From Stomorhina lunata (Eukaryota; Arthropoda; Insecta; Diptera; Rhiniidae), in NCBI GenBank assembly GCA_933228675.1, contig OW121742.1:108566940-108630939 (forward strand): a stretch of DNA of 64,000 bases. The letters run 5' to 3'. Both the position numbers and the translations under genes were made by a program. Under the pieces are notes generated by a model. The model saw only the letters and a program-made list of their open reading frames with translations. It was not told the origin of the DNA and did no database searches. Of this stretch, positions 1 to 10,779 are shown piece after piece. Position 1 is the stretch's first letter. Each line of letters begins with the position of its first letter.

Positions 1-350
1 TTAACCCACTCTCATATTTTAAACTAAAGTATATAGAAAGAAACTTTGTACTGCAATCAATAGATGTGAAAGAAATATTGAACACGTATTTGGTACTTTT
101 TTGATTTTGTGGCCAAAATGTGTAAAAAAGGGATAAACTGATAACTTAACATCTACAAAAGTAATATGAATAGGAAAATTATGTTAACTGCTTTCTAATA
201 AAATATACCGAATTCAATTGGTACCAAAAAAGTACCAATTATGCATATGGAACTTTTTGAAATTAGGGGATAAAAAGGGGAAGAAATTAGTAATGGTATA
301 ACTTTAAAACAAATGAATGTTTGTCTGTATGTATGTTCTTTATAGAATAG
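1..350. other. A+T-rich intronic or intergenic sequence, no feature seen
   Basis: No open frame, splice-flanked exon or repeat unit was recognised. The stretch lies upstream of the first exon found here, so it is either intron or flank of the host gene. Confidence 0.4.
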
Positions 351-1170
351 TAAACTGTGAATTTGATCATGTTATGCTCTTTAGCAAAGATGTTGCGGAT
401 AAGCCGGCGGAGGTTTTTAAGTTGGTTAACCGAATTTCCGACAGGTGGCGCCACTCAAAATTACTAAAAATTAATTAAATCGTAAACTGTACATTTGATC
501 ATACTATGATCTTTTGCAAAGTTGTAGCGCATGAGCCGGCGAATGCTTTTTAATTGGTGTGAATAATTTCCGACAGGTGGCGCTACTGAAAATTACTCAC
601 AGTCAATTTAATCGTAAGCTGTACATATAATCATGCTATAATCTTTAGCAATGTTGTTGCACATGAGCCGATGAAGGTTTCTTAGTTGGTATGAAGAAAT
701 TTCGACAGGTGGCGCCACTGAAATTTACTTAAAGTCAATTTAATCGTAAATTGTACATTTAATCATGCTATAATTTTTAGCAAAGTTATTGCGGATAATC
801 CGACGAAGGTTTATTAATTGGAATGACCAAAGTCCGACAGGTGGCGCCACTGAAAATTACTCAAAATGAATTAAATCGTAAACTGTGCATTTGATCAGAC
901 TATAAGTGAATTAAATCATAAACTGTGCATTTGATCATGCTATGATCATAAGAAAAGTTATTACGCATAAGCAGATGAAGGTTTCTTAGTGGTAAGAACG
1001 ACTTCAGGCGGCACCACTGAAAACGACTCAAAATGAATTAAATCGTAAACTGTGCATTTGATCAGACTATAATCTTTAGCAAAGTTGTTGCGCATGAGTC
1101 GACGGAGGTTTCTGTTGGTATGACCAATTTTCAAAATTATTTAAAATGAGTTAAACTGTAACTGTATAAA
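351..1170. repeat. Imperfect ~130 bp tandem repeat with a GC-rich core
   Basis: Units start with variants of TAAACTGTACATTTGATCA near 351, 483, 613, 744, 879, 917 and 1044, so most are about 130 bp long and one is cut short. Each full unit carries a conserved CGACAGGTGGCGCCACT segment and a GCATGAGCCGACGAAGG-like segment in an otherwise A+T-rich context. Later units are more diverged and the last loses the GC core. The conserved core is longer and better kept than the rest of the unit. Confidence 0.85.
443..848 (+). promoter_or_regulatory. Repeated AGGTGGCGCC motif, possible CTCF-type site
   Basis: AGGTGGCGCC occurs at 443-452, 707-716 and 839-848, with the one-base variant AGGTGGCGCT at 575-584, once in each of four successive units. 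It contains the palindrome GTGGCGCCAC in three of the four. From memory, the Drosophila CTCF core resembles AGGTGGCGC, hence the tentative call. No occupancy can be inferred from sequence alone. Confidence 0.25.
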
Positions 1171-1449
1171 ATATATAAAAACTTAAAAATTTGCCTCAAA
1201 ATGCTTATCATAAAGCCCCGAGCAAGGCTCGGTCAACCAGGTACTAAATCTTATTTAAGTGAAAATACATAAAATAAACTCATTGTCCGATTTCATAATT
1301 TAGTTATAACAACATTAAGTTGGCTAAAAACTCTTTCCACGTCTGCCTTAAATCACGAAAGTGGCAAAACTTCCAATGCAAAGTCAGACAGTTCTTAAAA
1401 CGGTTTATGGTGCCGTTCCATTCACCATTTTAGCGAAAGTAATGTGGCC

Positions 1450-1735
1450 CCAGATATTTACAAGGCGTTCGACACAGTGGGACATCTTCTTTTTCTTCTT
1501 CTGTTATATTTGACTCCCAGTGGAGCATAGGGCCTCAACAGTCGAACATGGTACATTTTTATTAAAACTTGTTGCTTTTGGTGTCGGTAATAACTTCTCT
1601 CGATTTATATCGAGCTTCCTCATGGGATTGTTCTATAAGATTTGTTGTAGATGGAATCTCATCAAACGAGTTCAAGATCAATTCAGGGGTACCGCAAGGC
1701 TCTGTTTTTTCTCCTACTCTATTTCTTATTGTGAG
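1450..1735 (+). pseudogene. Non-LTR retrotransposon (LINE) reverse transcriptase relic
   Basis: Frame by frame this reads as pieces of a LINE reverse transcriptase. The piece PDIYKAFDTV near 1450 matches the conserved D-x-x-K-A-F-D region before the first catalytic block. It is followed by KLVAFGVGNNFSRFISSFL and, after a frameshift, by a segment ending SGVPQGSVFSPTLFLI near 1700-1733. The G-V-P-Q-G-S-V-x-S-P signature is the hallmark fingers/palm motif of jockey- and R1-like elements. About 70 bp of foreign sequence (around 1481-1548) interrupts the reading between FDTV and the next block. The copy is truncated on both sides and cannot encode an enzyme. Confidence 0.85.
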
Positions 1736-1868
1736 CCGCCGTAGGTTAGTCATCCGCCTAGCATACCAGAGGTTGCAAGTTCAATCCCCAGCCAGACCCA
1801 CTTGAAAAAAAATAAATGTTCAAAAAAGCGGCGGTGCACCTCATAACTCAGCTAGTATTAGGCTATGC
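1731..1868 (+). mobile_element. tRNA-derived SINE, copy 1
   Basis: The head resembles a tRNA gene: GGTTAGTCATCCGCCTAGCA near the A-box position and AAGTTCAATCCC as a B-box. A conserved tail follows with a run of A and the phrase CACCTCATAACTCAGCTAG. A second copy lies about 390 bp downstream, which defines the element. It abuts the LINE relic directly after its FLI codons, which suggests insertion into the LINE. Confidence 0.6.
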
Positions 1869-2100
1869 TCTTGAGATCTGTAATGATCCACGATTGATAT
1901 TTGAGCCTTATGAAAGATTTTAACGAAAGTTGGTGCTCTTGGGTTCTTAAATGATCCTCGATTTATATTAAAGATTTGAAAGATTTTAACGGGACTCAGT
2001 GCTTTTGGGCTCTTTAATTATCCACTATTGATATTTAGCCTTATTGAAGATTTTAAAATCGCTTAAACTTTGGAATCTCTAAAGAATTCTGAACAAAATT
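1869..2100. repeat. Three diverged ~65-75 bp direct repeats
   Basis: The sequence repeats a pattern of GCTCTTGGG..., AATGATCC(A/T)CGATTGATATT and GAAAGATTTTAACG three times between the two SINE copies. The units are heavily diverged. No coding potential was seen. Confidence 0.5.
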
Positions 2101-2125
2101 TTGAGCTCCCTAAAGACTTTGTCAA

Positions 2126-2287
2126 CCGCCGTGGTATAGCAGGTTAGTCAAGCGCCTAGCATACCAGAGGTCCCAAGTTCAATGCTCGGAGAGACCCACT
2201 TGAAAAAAATCAATTTTCAAAAAAAAAAAAAGCGGTGGTTCACCTCATAACTCAGCTAGCCACTGGTTATTGAGTATTAGGCTATGA
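2126..2287 (+). mobile_element. tRNA-derived SINE, copy 2
   Basis: Begins CCGCCGTGGTATAGCAGGTT, a good tRNA-like 5' end and A-box, followed by AAGTTCAATGCTCGG as a diverged B-box. Its A-rich run and CACCTCATAACTCAGCTAG tail match copy 1 closely. This copy keeps a longer head and extra bases in the tail (CCACTGGTTATTGAG), so it is nearer to full length. Confidence 0.65.
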
Positions 2288-2640
2288 AAAACTTCTCTAA
2301 CTAATGCATTTGCCGTTTGGAGTCGGCGTTAAAACGTAGGTCCCATTCAATGAGTCTAAAATTAGAATCGGATGCAGCTCATTGTCTGAGAGAAGTACCC
2401 CTTGTCCCAATTGGAATGTTGTCGGGGAATTATATTTATATATATATAGAATTTGGGCTTAGTAGAGTCTTCCAATTTTAAGTTAAGATCTTTAGCAGTC
2501 AACTGAAGACCTTTTTTGACCTCCTTAATTGGAAAACAAGATTTTTCTGAAGATTCTCAACATCAAATTACAATCTTAGAATCTCTGCTACTTTAAATTG
2601 ACGATCCTTGTTGATCACAAAAGACTGAAATATTAGCTTT
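2288..2640. other. Unassigned sequence between SINE and transposase relic
   Basis: Less A+T-rich than the surroundings (for example AGAAGTACCCCTTGTCCCAA near 2390), and includes a short TA run near 2440. It may be further transposon debris. No motif was recognised. Confidence 0.3.
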
Positions 2641-3434
2641 GTCAGCTGGAGCAGAGTCTTGCTGAAAAGTCTATGGCTTGTTGTTGAATATTGATTGACG
2701 AAGAGGCTTTACTAAGGGTTCCAAGACTCTCGTAGAAGCTCACTCCCCACCATACCATTGCAGACGCGAGAAGGTGTCCTCTTTTAACCTTCGGGATAAG
2801 TTAGGATGCTTCTCTGGATGACTGAGCAAACACACGATCGGTCATGAGTTGAATATTGATTGGCTAAAACGCTTCACTATGGGTTCCAAGACGTTCGATT
2901 TATATACTTTGGCCGATGTTGGGATCCTTCTCTGGATGATTGAGCATACACACGGTCGGCCTTGTGTTGAATATTGATTAGCATACGCACGATCGGTCTT
3001 GTGTTGATATTGATTGGCTAAAAGGCTTCACTATTAGTTCCTAGACATTCGATTGATATACTTTGGCCGATGCTTTAACTCCATTAATCGTAACTACGAT
3101 GGAAGCGCCATCGTAGTAGCTCACTTCCCACCATATCATTGCAGAGGCGAGAAGCTTCGGGATAAGTTGGAATGCTTCACTGGATAACTGAGCACAAATA
3201 CGATACGGTCTGCTTATAAAACGATTATTCTACGGTGAAGATTTTCTCAACGGCAAACAGAAGTTGGCTGTGATAATTCTTCGCATACCGGCTGAGCAAC
3301 GATTTTGACTTTTGCCTGCGTTTTTCCATCAATGTGGTCGTGATTAGATGTCCAGTATGTCGCTTGTACGAGCTGAGTCCCAACTTTTCCTCGATCATGA
3401 TTTTCTGTTTTAAATGAACCCACCTTTTTTTCAT
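2641..3434 (-). pseudogene. Tc1/mariner-superfamily transposase relic, locally multiplied
   Basis: Read on the minus strand, 3434-3225 is an open 69-codon piece whose end, LLFAVEKIFTVE, matches the L-F-(T/S)-D-E-K-I-F-T-(I/V)-E block of Tc1/mariner-type DDE transposases. The first catalytic Asp is replaced by Val. After a stop and a frameshift the next family block is visible near 3150-3090 (LLASAMIWWEVSY...DGAS). Upstream in plus coordinates (2641-3060), partial copies of the same region recur: DRVFAQSSREAS near 2815-2850, SAMVWWGVSFY near 2735-2765, and ADRVYAQSSREGS near 2925-2965. The relic has therefore been duplicated in tandem. No copy is intact. A fragment with the later catalytic region of a similar transposase lies at 45.8-46.1 kb. 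Confidence 0.8.
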
Positions 3435-3734
3435 TTCTTGTTTGTTATTCCCAATTTATACAAGAATTCAAATTTGGGGAAATTATTCTTATAAGCTGGC
3501 AACACTTATGGTTAAGATAAAGTATTTGGGATAATTGCTCTTCATTAGTTTATGTTTCTTAAAGTTAAGAGAAAAAGAGAGATAGATTTCATTCAAAAAA
3601 GAGAGGCTTTTTACTCTTATAAACTATACTTCAATTAAAAGACTTAAGAAGTGTTATAAATTTATTTTAATTATTTTTGCAATATTATAAGTTTTTCTGT
3701 TAATTATTGAATATATCAAGTAATATGATGCCTT
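3435..3734. other. A+T-rich sequence, nothing recognised
   Basis: No repeat unit or exon-like segment was seen between the transposase relic and the repeat block that starts near 3735. Confidence 0.3.
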
Positions 3735-6664
3735 TTAAGTGTTTGGCCTTAAATACAAAATTACGCTTTAATTTTAAAAATATGTATTAGTTAATGCGAT
3801 AAATTCATGGGTTTTTAAGCGTTTTATGAAAATACAAATATATTTTTTTATATTTGCTCATGTCTAGAGATAGATTTTTGAAGAAATATGCAAATATATG
3901 CATATAATTTTTGAACTGTGACAAAGCTGAGACCTAGGGCTTTAATATGAAATAAAAATTTCTCTTGTAGGTTTTCATTAGAAAGGGGAGCTCCTAACTA
4001 AAGTTCCGACAATATCAGAAAAAAATTTTGTTTTTAATAATTTTACTATAAGATTAAAAATGAATATTTAAATTTACTCACATTAGTCCAATTTATTGAT
4101 TTTTATGGAGATTTAAATTAATTTCTTAAATTTGATCATGTGGCTCAATAAAGCTTTGAGGCTAAATATGCAAAAATAAGCAGGTGGTTTCTTAACTTTT
4201 GTAATCCCGAGACTTGGAGCTTTCATTTGCAATGACATTTTTCTTTGTAGGTTTTCTTTAGAAAAAGTTATAGACTAAGAAAACTTGTGACTATATAAGA
4301 AATATGTAGTTTAAGTGTTTGGCGAAAATTACGCTTAAATTTTAAAAATATTAGTTAATACAATAAATTCATGGGCTTTTAAGTGTTTTATGAAAATAAA
4401 AATATATTTTTAACATTTGCTCATGGCTCCAGATATAAATTTTAGAAGAATTATGCAAATATATGCAGATAATTTTAAAACTGTGGTAAAGCTGAGACCT
4501 AGGGCTTTTATATGAAATAAAAATTTCTCTTGTAGGTTTTCATTAGAAAGAGGAGCTCCTAATGACAATATCAGAAAAAAATTTTGTTTTTAATAATTTT
4601 ACTATAAGATTAAAAATGAATATTTAAATTTACTCACATTAGTCCAATTTATTGATTTTTATGGAGATTTAAATTAATTTCTTAAATTTGATCATGTGGC
4701 TCAATAAAGCTTTGAGGCTAAATATGCAAAAATAAGCAGGTGGTTTCTTAACTTTTGTTATCCCGAGACTTGGAGCTTTCATTTGCAATGACATTTTTCT
4801 TTGTAGGTTTTCTTTAGAAAAAGTTATAGACTAAGAAAACTTGTGACTATATAAGAAATATGTAGTTTAAGTTTGGCCTTAAATACAAAATTAGGCTTTA
4901 ATTTTAAAAATATTAGTTAATACAATAAATTCATGTGTTTTTAAGTGTTTTATGAAAATAAAAATATATTTTTTAACATTTGCTCATGGCTCCAGATATA
5001 AATTTTAGAAGAATTATGCAAATATATGCAGATAATTTTAAAACTGTGGTAAAGCTGAGACCTAGGGCTTTAATATAAAATAGAAATTTCTCTTGTAGAT
5101 TTTCATTAGAAAGGGGAGCTCCTAACTAAAGTTCCGACAATATCAGAAAAAAATTTTGTTTTTAATAAGTTTACTATAAGATTAAAAATTAATATTTAAA
5201 TTTACTCACATTAGTCCAATTTATTGATTTTTACAGAGATTTAAATTAATTTCTTAAATTTGACCATGTGGCTCAATAAAGCTATGAGGCCAAATTTGCA
5301 AAAATAAGCAGGTGGTCTCTGAACTTTTGCAATCCTGAGACTTGGAGCTTTCATTTGCAATGACATTTTTCTTTGTAGGTTTTCATTAGAAGAAGATATG
5401 AACAAACAAAACTTGTGACTACATTAGAAAAATATAGCTTTTACTAAATTTAGTATTAAATTCAAAGCAACTTTTTATTTTACACTCTATAATTGTATTT
5501 TTTCATTCATTTTTGAAAATTAACATTTATTCTCTTAATTCGAAGATGTGTTCAAAGAACGTTATATGCTAAAATATGTCTTAAATTTCAAAGCTGTTAT
5601 AAAGCTGAGACTTTGGCCCTTAATTTAAATTTAGATTTCTTTTCTAGGGTTAGATTTAGATTTATTTTTTAGGGTTTCTTTAGAAAAAGTTGTATTTGTT
5701 ATATTAAATTAACAATTTTCTGGAGTTTTTTTTTTTTTGGATATTTAAATTAGCTCAACAAAGATTTTTGACTAAATATGCAAATATATGCCGGAGTTTT
5801 CTAGCTTATTTCAAAACTGAGACTTATGGCTTTAATTAAAAATAATTTTAGTTTTGTATGTTTTCTTTGAAAAGGGTTAATATCCACTAAACTTTTAATT
5901 ATTAATTTAATTTTAATTTTTTTCCTCAGAATTTGATGATGTGGCTCAATAACGGTTTTAGACTAAATATGCAAATATATGCTGGTCAATTCTAAACTGT
6001 TATAAAGCTGAGATTTAGGACTTTTATTTGGTATAGAACTTCTTTGATATATTCTCGTAAAAAAAGGGTAAATTCATACTAAACTTTTGATAATTTAATA
6101 AATTTTCAAAATTTTTTAAGATGAATTTGATTTGATATGAATTTAATGATGTAGCTCATTAGTGATTTTAGGCTTCAAATGCAAAAACTTGCAGGTGATT
6201 TATAAAGTGTTGTAAGGCTAAGACTTAGGGCTTTAATTTGGATAGAAATTTACCCTCATTAGAAAAAGTTAAGCTAAGTCTAAGGGCTTTAATTTGCATT
6301 GAAATTCCTCTTCATTAGAAAAAGTTATTCTCACTAAATTTGTATAAATTTTTATTATTTTTAATTTTTTTCCTTAATTTGATGCTATTGCTCAATTAAG
6401 ATTTTAGGCTAAATATGCAAATATATGCTGGTGATTTCTAAGCTTTTCCAAAGCAGAAACTCAGGGCTTTAGCTTAAAGTAAAATATAGTTTATATGTTT
6501 TCCTTAAAAAGGCCAAATCCCCACTAAACTTGTGATAATTTATAAAAATTTAAATCTTTTCCCTAAATTTGATGATGTGGCTCAATAAGGATTTTAGGCT
6601 AAATTTGCAAAAATATGCAGGTGATTTAATTTGCATTGAAATTCCTCTTCATTAGAAAAAGTAC
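3735..6664. repeat. Higher-order A+T repeat, left part
   Basis: Three long copies of about 560-570 bp begin near 3735, 4309 and 4866. Long blocks are almost identical between copies, for example the run around CTCACATTAGTCCAATTTAT. Each long copy contains two related monomers marked by GCTCAATAAAG(C/A)TTT..GGCTAAATATGCAAA and AAGCTGAGACTTAGGGCTTT. From about 5540 onward only the shorter, roughly 200 bp monomers continue, more diverged. The block is interrupted by a hAT insertion and resumes at 8814. Confidence 0.85.
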
Positions 6665-8813
6665 TTCTCACTCAGAGGTTCGAAAGGCTCAATTCCTAAT
6701 TCCATATTTTAAAATCAAATTTATTTTAGTGTTTATATCATTCCCATAATACATTCACCTGAATCAAGTCATAAGCCTTAACTTTTAAGAATTAATTCTT
6801 AGGGAATTTAAAATCAGTTAGATTTAATTTAAATTATTTCAATTCTTAATCTTATACAAAAATAATTAAAAATTTTATAAACAAATCATTTTGTAAAGGC
6901 ATACAAAAATAAATGTATTCAAACGAACCCTACAGTTCCAAAATATATAATACCTATAAATGAGCGGAATAAAATAAATCTCAACAAAACAAGTCCTTAA
7001 CCATAAAATAAGTTTCAGGATTGCATTAGGGATTAAATATCATTTAATACCCATGAAAAAAAGCCCCCATTTTAGAGGATAAAGAAATGACTCTTTCTTA
7101 AGTTATTGGGTTAAAAAAGGGTTTTTAAGCTGAGATGATTTCCATCTCGATTTTAACAAAACCGTGGACTTGGTTTGTCTAAAAAATATGTATGAAAACT
7201 CATATGATTAAAATGTGATTTATTCATTATCGACATATATACATATGTATATATGCATTTTCTAATTGTACTGAATTTTGTAATTTTATTCTAATTCCAT
7301 CATAATTGTGTATGTATCTCAGCTATGTAATATATCTTCCTGCTAAGGAACTGATGTTTTTTAGAGACTGCAGGGCATATACAAATAACATTTTTGTAGA
7401 AAAATTCAAAAATTTATTAAGTTGACTTAGGCGAAATTTAAAAAAATAAAGAAATGATAAAACTGAAAAATGTTTGTGTGTTTCTGTTCGGATGATAATC
7501 TTCGCTTTATGTTGATATTTGTTGGACACAATAACAATAATTCGTATTTATTCAGTCCCTCAGATTATACATAATGTGAGGTTTTCGCTCTGTCTAGAAT
7601 TAGGGATAATCCTCCTGATGAGATGGTCTAACCAACCATCGAAACGCGTCGAGGAAAGGTTTCCCCACCAACATTTTTTGGTTTTATCAAAAAACTATTT
7701 ATTACAATAATAAATAATTGTAATAAATTGGGATTCTTAGTGCAATACACTACAGTAAAACTTTTTAAAAAAATTCTTTGTTATTGGTCATAAGATCAGA
7801 AAAACTATTTAAAATAAAATATAGATACACATAAAACTAAAGATTTTTTTGTACACATAATCTATAATCTCATCCAGATTCGAAAACATATAAACTCCAT
7901 TATTTCGCAGCAACACAACAAAACCAGAGATAATATACTCTTACACATTAGCACATTTTACATGTATATGTATGTATTTACAATAACTAATGTCACAAAA
8001 AACAAATTATTTTTATAAATTTTTTTAGAAAAAATTTTTAATTAAGCAGATTCCTTCACTGATTGAATTTCTGGTAAAGATTAGGTCATTATAAACGAAA
8101 GACCATTAATATTACTATATTCCTGCATATCTAAATATCTTTTAAAAGTTATAGTTTAACAAATAAATGCAAAATATACACAAGTTTGCGGTGAAATAGC
8201 CACATTAGGGTAGTACCGTTTTTTTGAACGAACATTAAAGAATACATGCATACTTTTATTAAATGTGTATGCTTTCTGATAAAACACAAGAATATTTTAA
8301 TAGGTTATGATAAATTTTGTTCTATTTTATATCTAGGGTTTTTACAAAAAATGTATATCGCACTTGATCCAATAATACCCTATAAATTAAAACTTAAATT
8401 TTCGTTTTTTGGTTTGATATACTTTTATTCAATGAGTGGTATAGTTTAAAAAACTTTTCCCTCGAAAAAGTCAGAATTAAAGTTTTTGATTTAAAATCAA
8501 GTATCTTTAGTTTATATCCACCCTAATGCTTTGCACAAAATGAATTACCAAAAAATATTTTAATTCAATTTGGACTGGTTTTAATTAAGAATAAAAAATG
8601 TTAATTCAAATTGGAGTAGAGGAATGAAGAAACATTTTATTCATTCAAGTTGATTTTAAATTCCCATGTGAATCAATTCACTAAGAATTAAAAATCAACA
8701 TATTTTTTTTAATTGTTTTATGGGAATTAAACTTAAGGTATTGTTAAATCATTTTTGAATTCCTAGGAATTAAGCTAATATTTAATTAAGCCTTTCGAAG
8801 CTCTGTTCTCACT
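6665..8813. mobile_element. Non-autonomous hAT-like element with 8 bp target duplication
   Basis: The element proper is 6673-8805. Its left end CAGAGGTTCGAAAGGCTCAA mirrors the right end, whose reverse complement begins CAGAGCTTCGAAAGGCTTAA. CAGAG-type inverted ends are typical of hAT transposons. The flanks are the perfect 8 bp duplication TTCTCACT (6665-6672 and 8806-8813), also hAT-like. The uninterrupted site is visible in the sister repeat near 6330-6345 (TTATTCTCACTAAATTTG), which confirms insertion into the tandem repeat. The 2.1 kb interior is A+T-rich and I found no transposase in it, so mobility would have needed an enzyme from elsewhere. Confidence 0.88.
7720..7775. repeat. Dispersed segment shared with 50335-50395
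   Basis: The stretch containing AAATTGGGATTCTTAGTGCA and CAATACACTACAGTAAAACT recurs almost exactly near 50345-50385. One copy lies inside the hAT-like element, the other inside a host-gene intron. Confidence 0.7.
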
Positions 8814-9490
8814 AAATTTGTTTAAATTTTTATTATTTTAATTTTTTTCCTCAATTTGATGATTTAGCTCAATAAAGATTTTAGGCTAAATATGCAAATA
8901 TATGCTGGTGATTTGTAAACTTTTCCAAAGGGTGAATCCCCACTAAACTTCTGATAATTTATAAAAATTTAAATATTTTCCCTTAATTTGATGATGTGAC
9001 TCAATAAAGATTTTAGGCTAAATTTGCAAAAATATACAGGTGACTACTAAAGTATTGTAAAGCTTAGACTTAGGGCTTTAATTTGTATCAAAATTTCTCT
9101 TCATTAGAAAATGTTTTTCACAATTTAATTTGTAAAAATTTTAATTATTTTTATTTTTTTTTCTGAATTTGATGATGTGGCTCAATAAAATTTTTAGGCT
9201 AAGGTTGCAAATATCTGCAGGTGATTTATAAACTATTATTAAGCTAAGACATGGGCCTTTAATTTGGATTGAAATGAAGGGAACTTCATCACAAAAAAAA
9301 GTTATTTTCAACTTTACTTGTAAAAATTTAATTTTTTTATGAATTTTATAAAGTCGCTCAATACAGATGTTAGGCTAAATATGCAAATATATGCAGGTGA
9401 TTTCTAAACTATTGTAAAGCTAAGACTGAGGGCTTTAATTTGTATAGAAATCCATTTTGTAGGGTTTCATAACAAAAAAATATATCCCAC
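8814..9490. repeat. Higher-order A+T repeat, right part
   Basis: Resumes the ~200 bp monomer interrupted by the hAT element. The sequence directly after the right target duplication (AAATTTGTTTAAATTTTTAT) matches the expected continuation of the monomer. Marker phrases GGCTAAATATGCAAATATAT and GCTAAGACTGAGGGCTTTAA recur about every 190-210 bp. Confidence 0.85.
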
Positions 9491-9743
9491 CAAATCTTAT
9501 CATCATTTCAATTATTTTCAAAACATACAAATTTATCATTTGTGTTCGATTTTTTTTTTAATTTATCACTTTATTTTTATTTCTTAAGCTTTTTACATCG
9601 ATTCATTATTGGAATTCGGTTCATTTTTGGTTTTGGTATATCCCTTACCTTCCTTTACATAAGCTTCAGTTTTTCTTTTAATTCTCATAAATTTGATTCT
9701 TTGTGATGATTCTGATGTTTTATATTTTATTTTTCTTTTCCAG
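9491..9743 (+). other. Intron 3' end upstream of exon A
   Basis: Non-repetitive A+T-rich sequence ending in a pyrimidine-rich tract and acceptor, TTTATTTTTCTTTTCCAG, directly before 9744. TGATGATTCTGATG lies 25-45 bp upstream and could serve as the branch region. Confidence 0.6.
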
Positions 9744-9788
9744 AAATCCAGACAGTTTAGCCAATCGTCGTTGGGGTTCCATGAGACA
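9744..9788 (+). CDS. Host gene, internal exon A (45 bp)
   Basis: This short exon lies between a pyrimidine tract ending TTTTCCAG and a donor reading ACA|GTAAGAA. In the frame shared with the later exons, the first base completes a codon and the exon then reads NPDSLANRRWGSMR, leaving CA to be completed by the next exon (CA+C, His). Entry and exit phases are equal, so skipping would keep the frame. The peptide is polar and basic, with an Arg-Arg-Trp-Gly-Ser stretch that could be a basophilic kinase site (inference). No domain is recognisable. The upstream intron exceeds 9.7 kb. A second frame is also open over this short length, but only this one continues through the other three exons. The gene is not identified. 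Confidence 0.7.
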
Positions 9789-10305
9789 GTAAGAATTTTA
9801 CTATTGATTTTTATTAAAAAAAAAACAATTTTTGGCTAAATTTCGGAAAAGGTTTAAGGGTTTTTATTTTGTAAATAACTAAATATGGGTTCAAAATTTT
9901 TCAAAAATTTATTCTTACATTTCGCAAAATCTTTTAACATTTTAAATTTTTTTTTTTTTTAATTTTTTAATATTTTTTTGGTTTAAGGAATTTTGTAACA
10001 TAATTTTGTAACTAACATATCTCGCAAAACTTATCAGACGCCAAAACTATTGATTTACTTATAATTTTGTATATATTTTGCTTTTTCTTTGTATTTCAAC
10101 ATAAATTTCCCAGGAAATGAAGTCATATGGAGACATTTAATGTCTTTTATAATTTTCGGTTTATTTGATGACCATTTAATTGTCTTTTTTTCTCGGTTTT
10201 AGATTAATTGCCGTTGATTACTTTTATTGGGGCTGTAAATATTACGCAAACCCAAAAAAAAGTGTAATAAAATATATAACATCGTTTTGCTAAGGTTTTA
10301 GTTAA

Positions 10306-10392
10306 GGGCCTTATACATAAGAAAAACGACTTTTTCATAGAAAATTTCGAACTACAAACAAACAGTTTCTTATATTTCTTATGAATAGGGCC
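10306..10392. repeat. Small imperfect inverted repeat, possible mini-MITE
   Basis: GGGCCTTATACATAAGAAA at the left is mirrored by TTTCTTATGAATAGGGCC at the right, with a ~50 bp interior. The match is imperfect and no clear target duplication was found. Confidence 0.35.
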
Positions 10393-10779
10393 GTAAAGTC
10401 TTTAGCCATCTTTTTTCTTGGTTTTGCTGTTTTCTTTTCTCTTGTCTTAATATTAAATGTTTGCTTTTTTCTTCTTGCCAAAAGAATTTAGCACAAAATC
10501 ATTAAATTCAACAGAATGAGAAAAATATTACAATTGTATAAAATAAAATTCCCCCTTTTTTCTGGTTAACATGAGATGCTTTGCTATTAGTAGTGGAGGG
10601 GGAAAATATAGCACAGAAATATTAAGAAATTAAGATTAAAAGATAAAAATTACACAAAATTTAAGAATTTTTAGGAAAAAATTTAACAAAATTTATAAAC
10701 AAAATAATAAGAAAACCAATTTATTTAGGTTTAATTTAGTCGGTTAAAGTCGATTTTTTTGTTGATTTGAAAAAAATAA

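Noticed and set aside
1731..1800. Functional tRNA gene
   Set aside because: Only A/B-box-like blocks are present; a cloverleaf with paired acceptor stem could not be drawn, and the A-run plus repeated tail point to a SINE.
10381..10491. 36-codon hydrophobic ATG frame
   Set aside because: T-rich DNA produces Phe/Leu-rich frames by chance; it overlaps a small inverted repeat and lacks other support.
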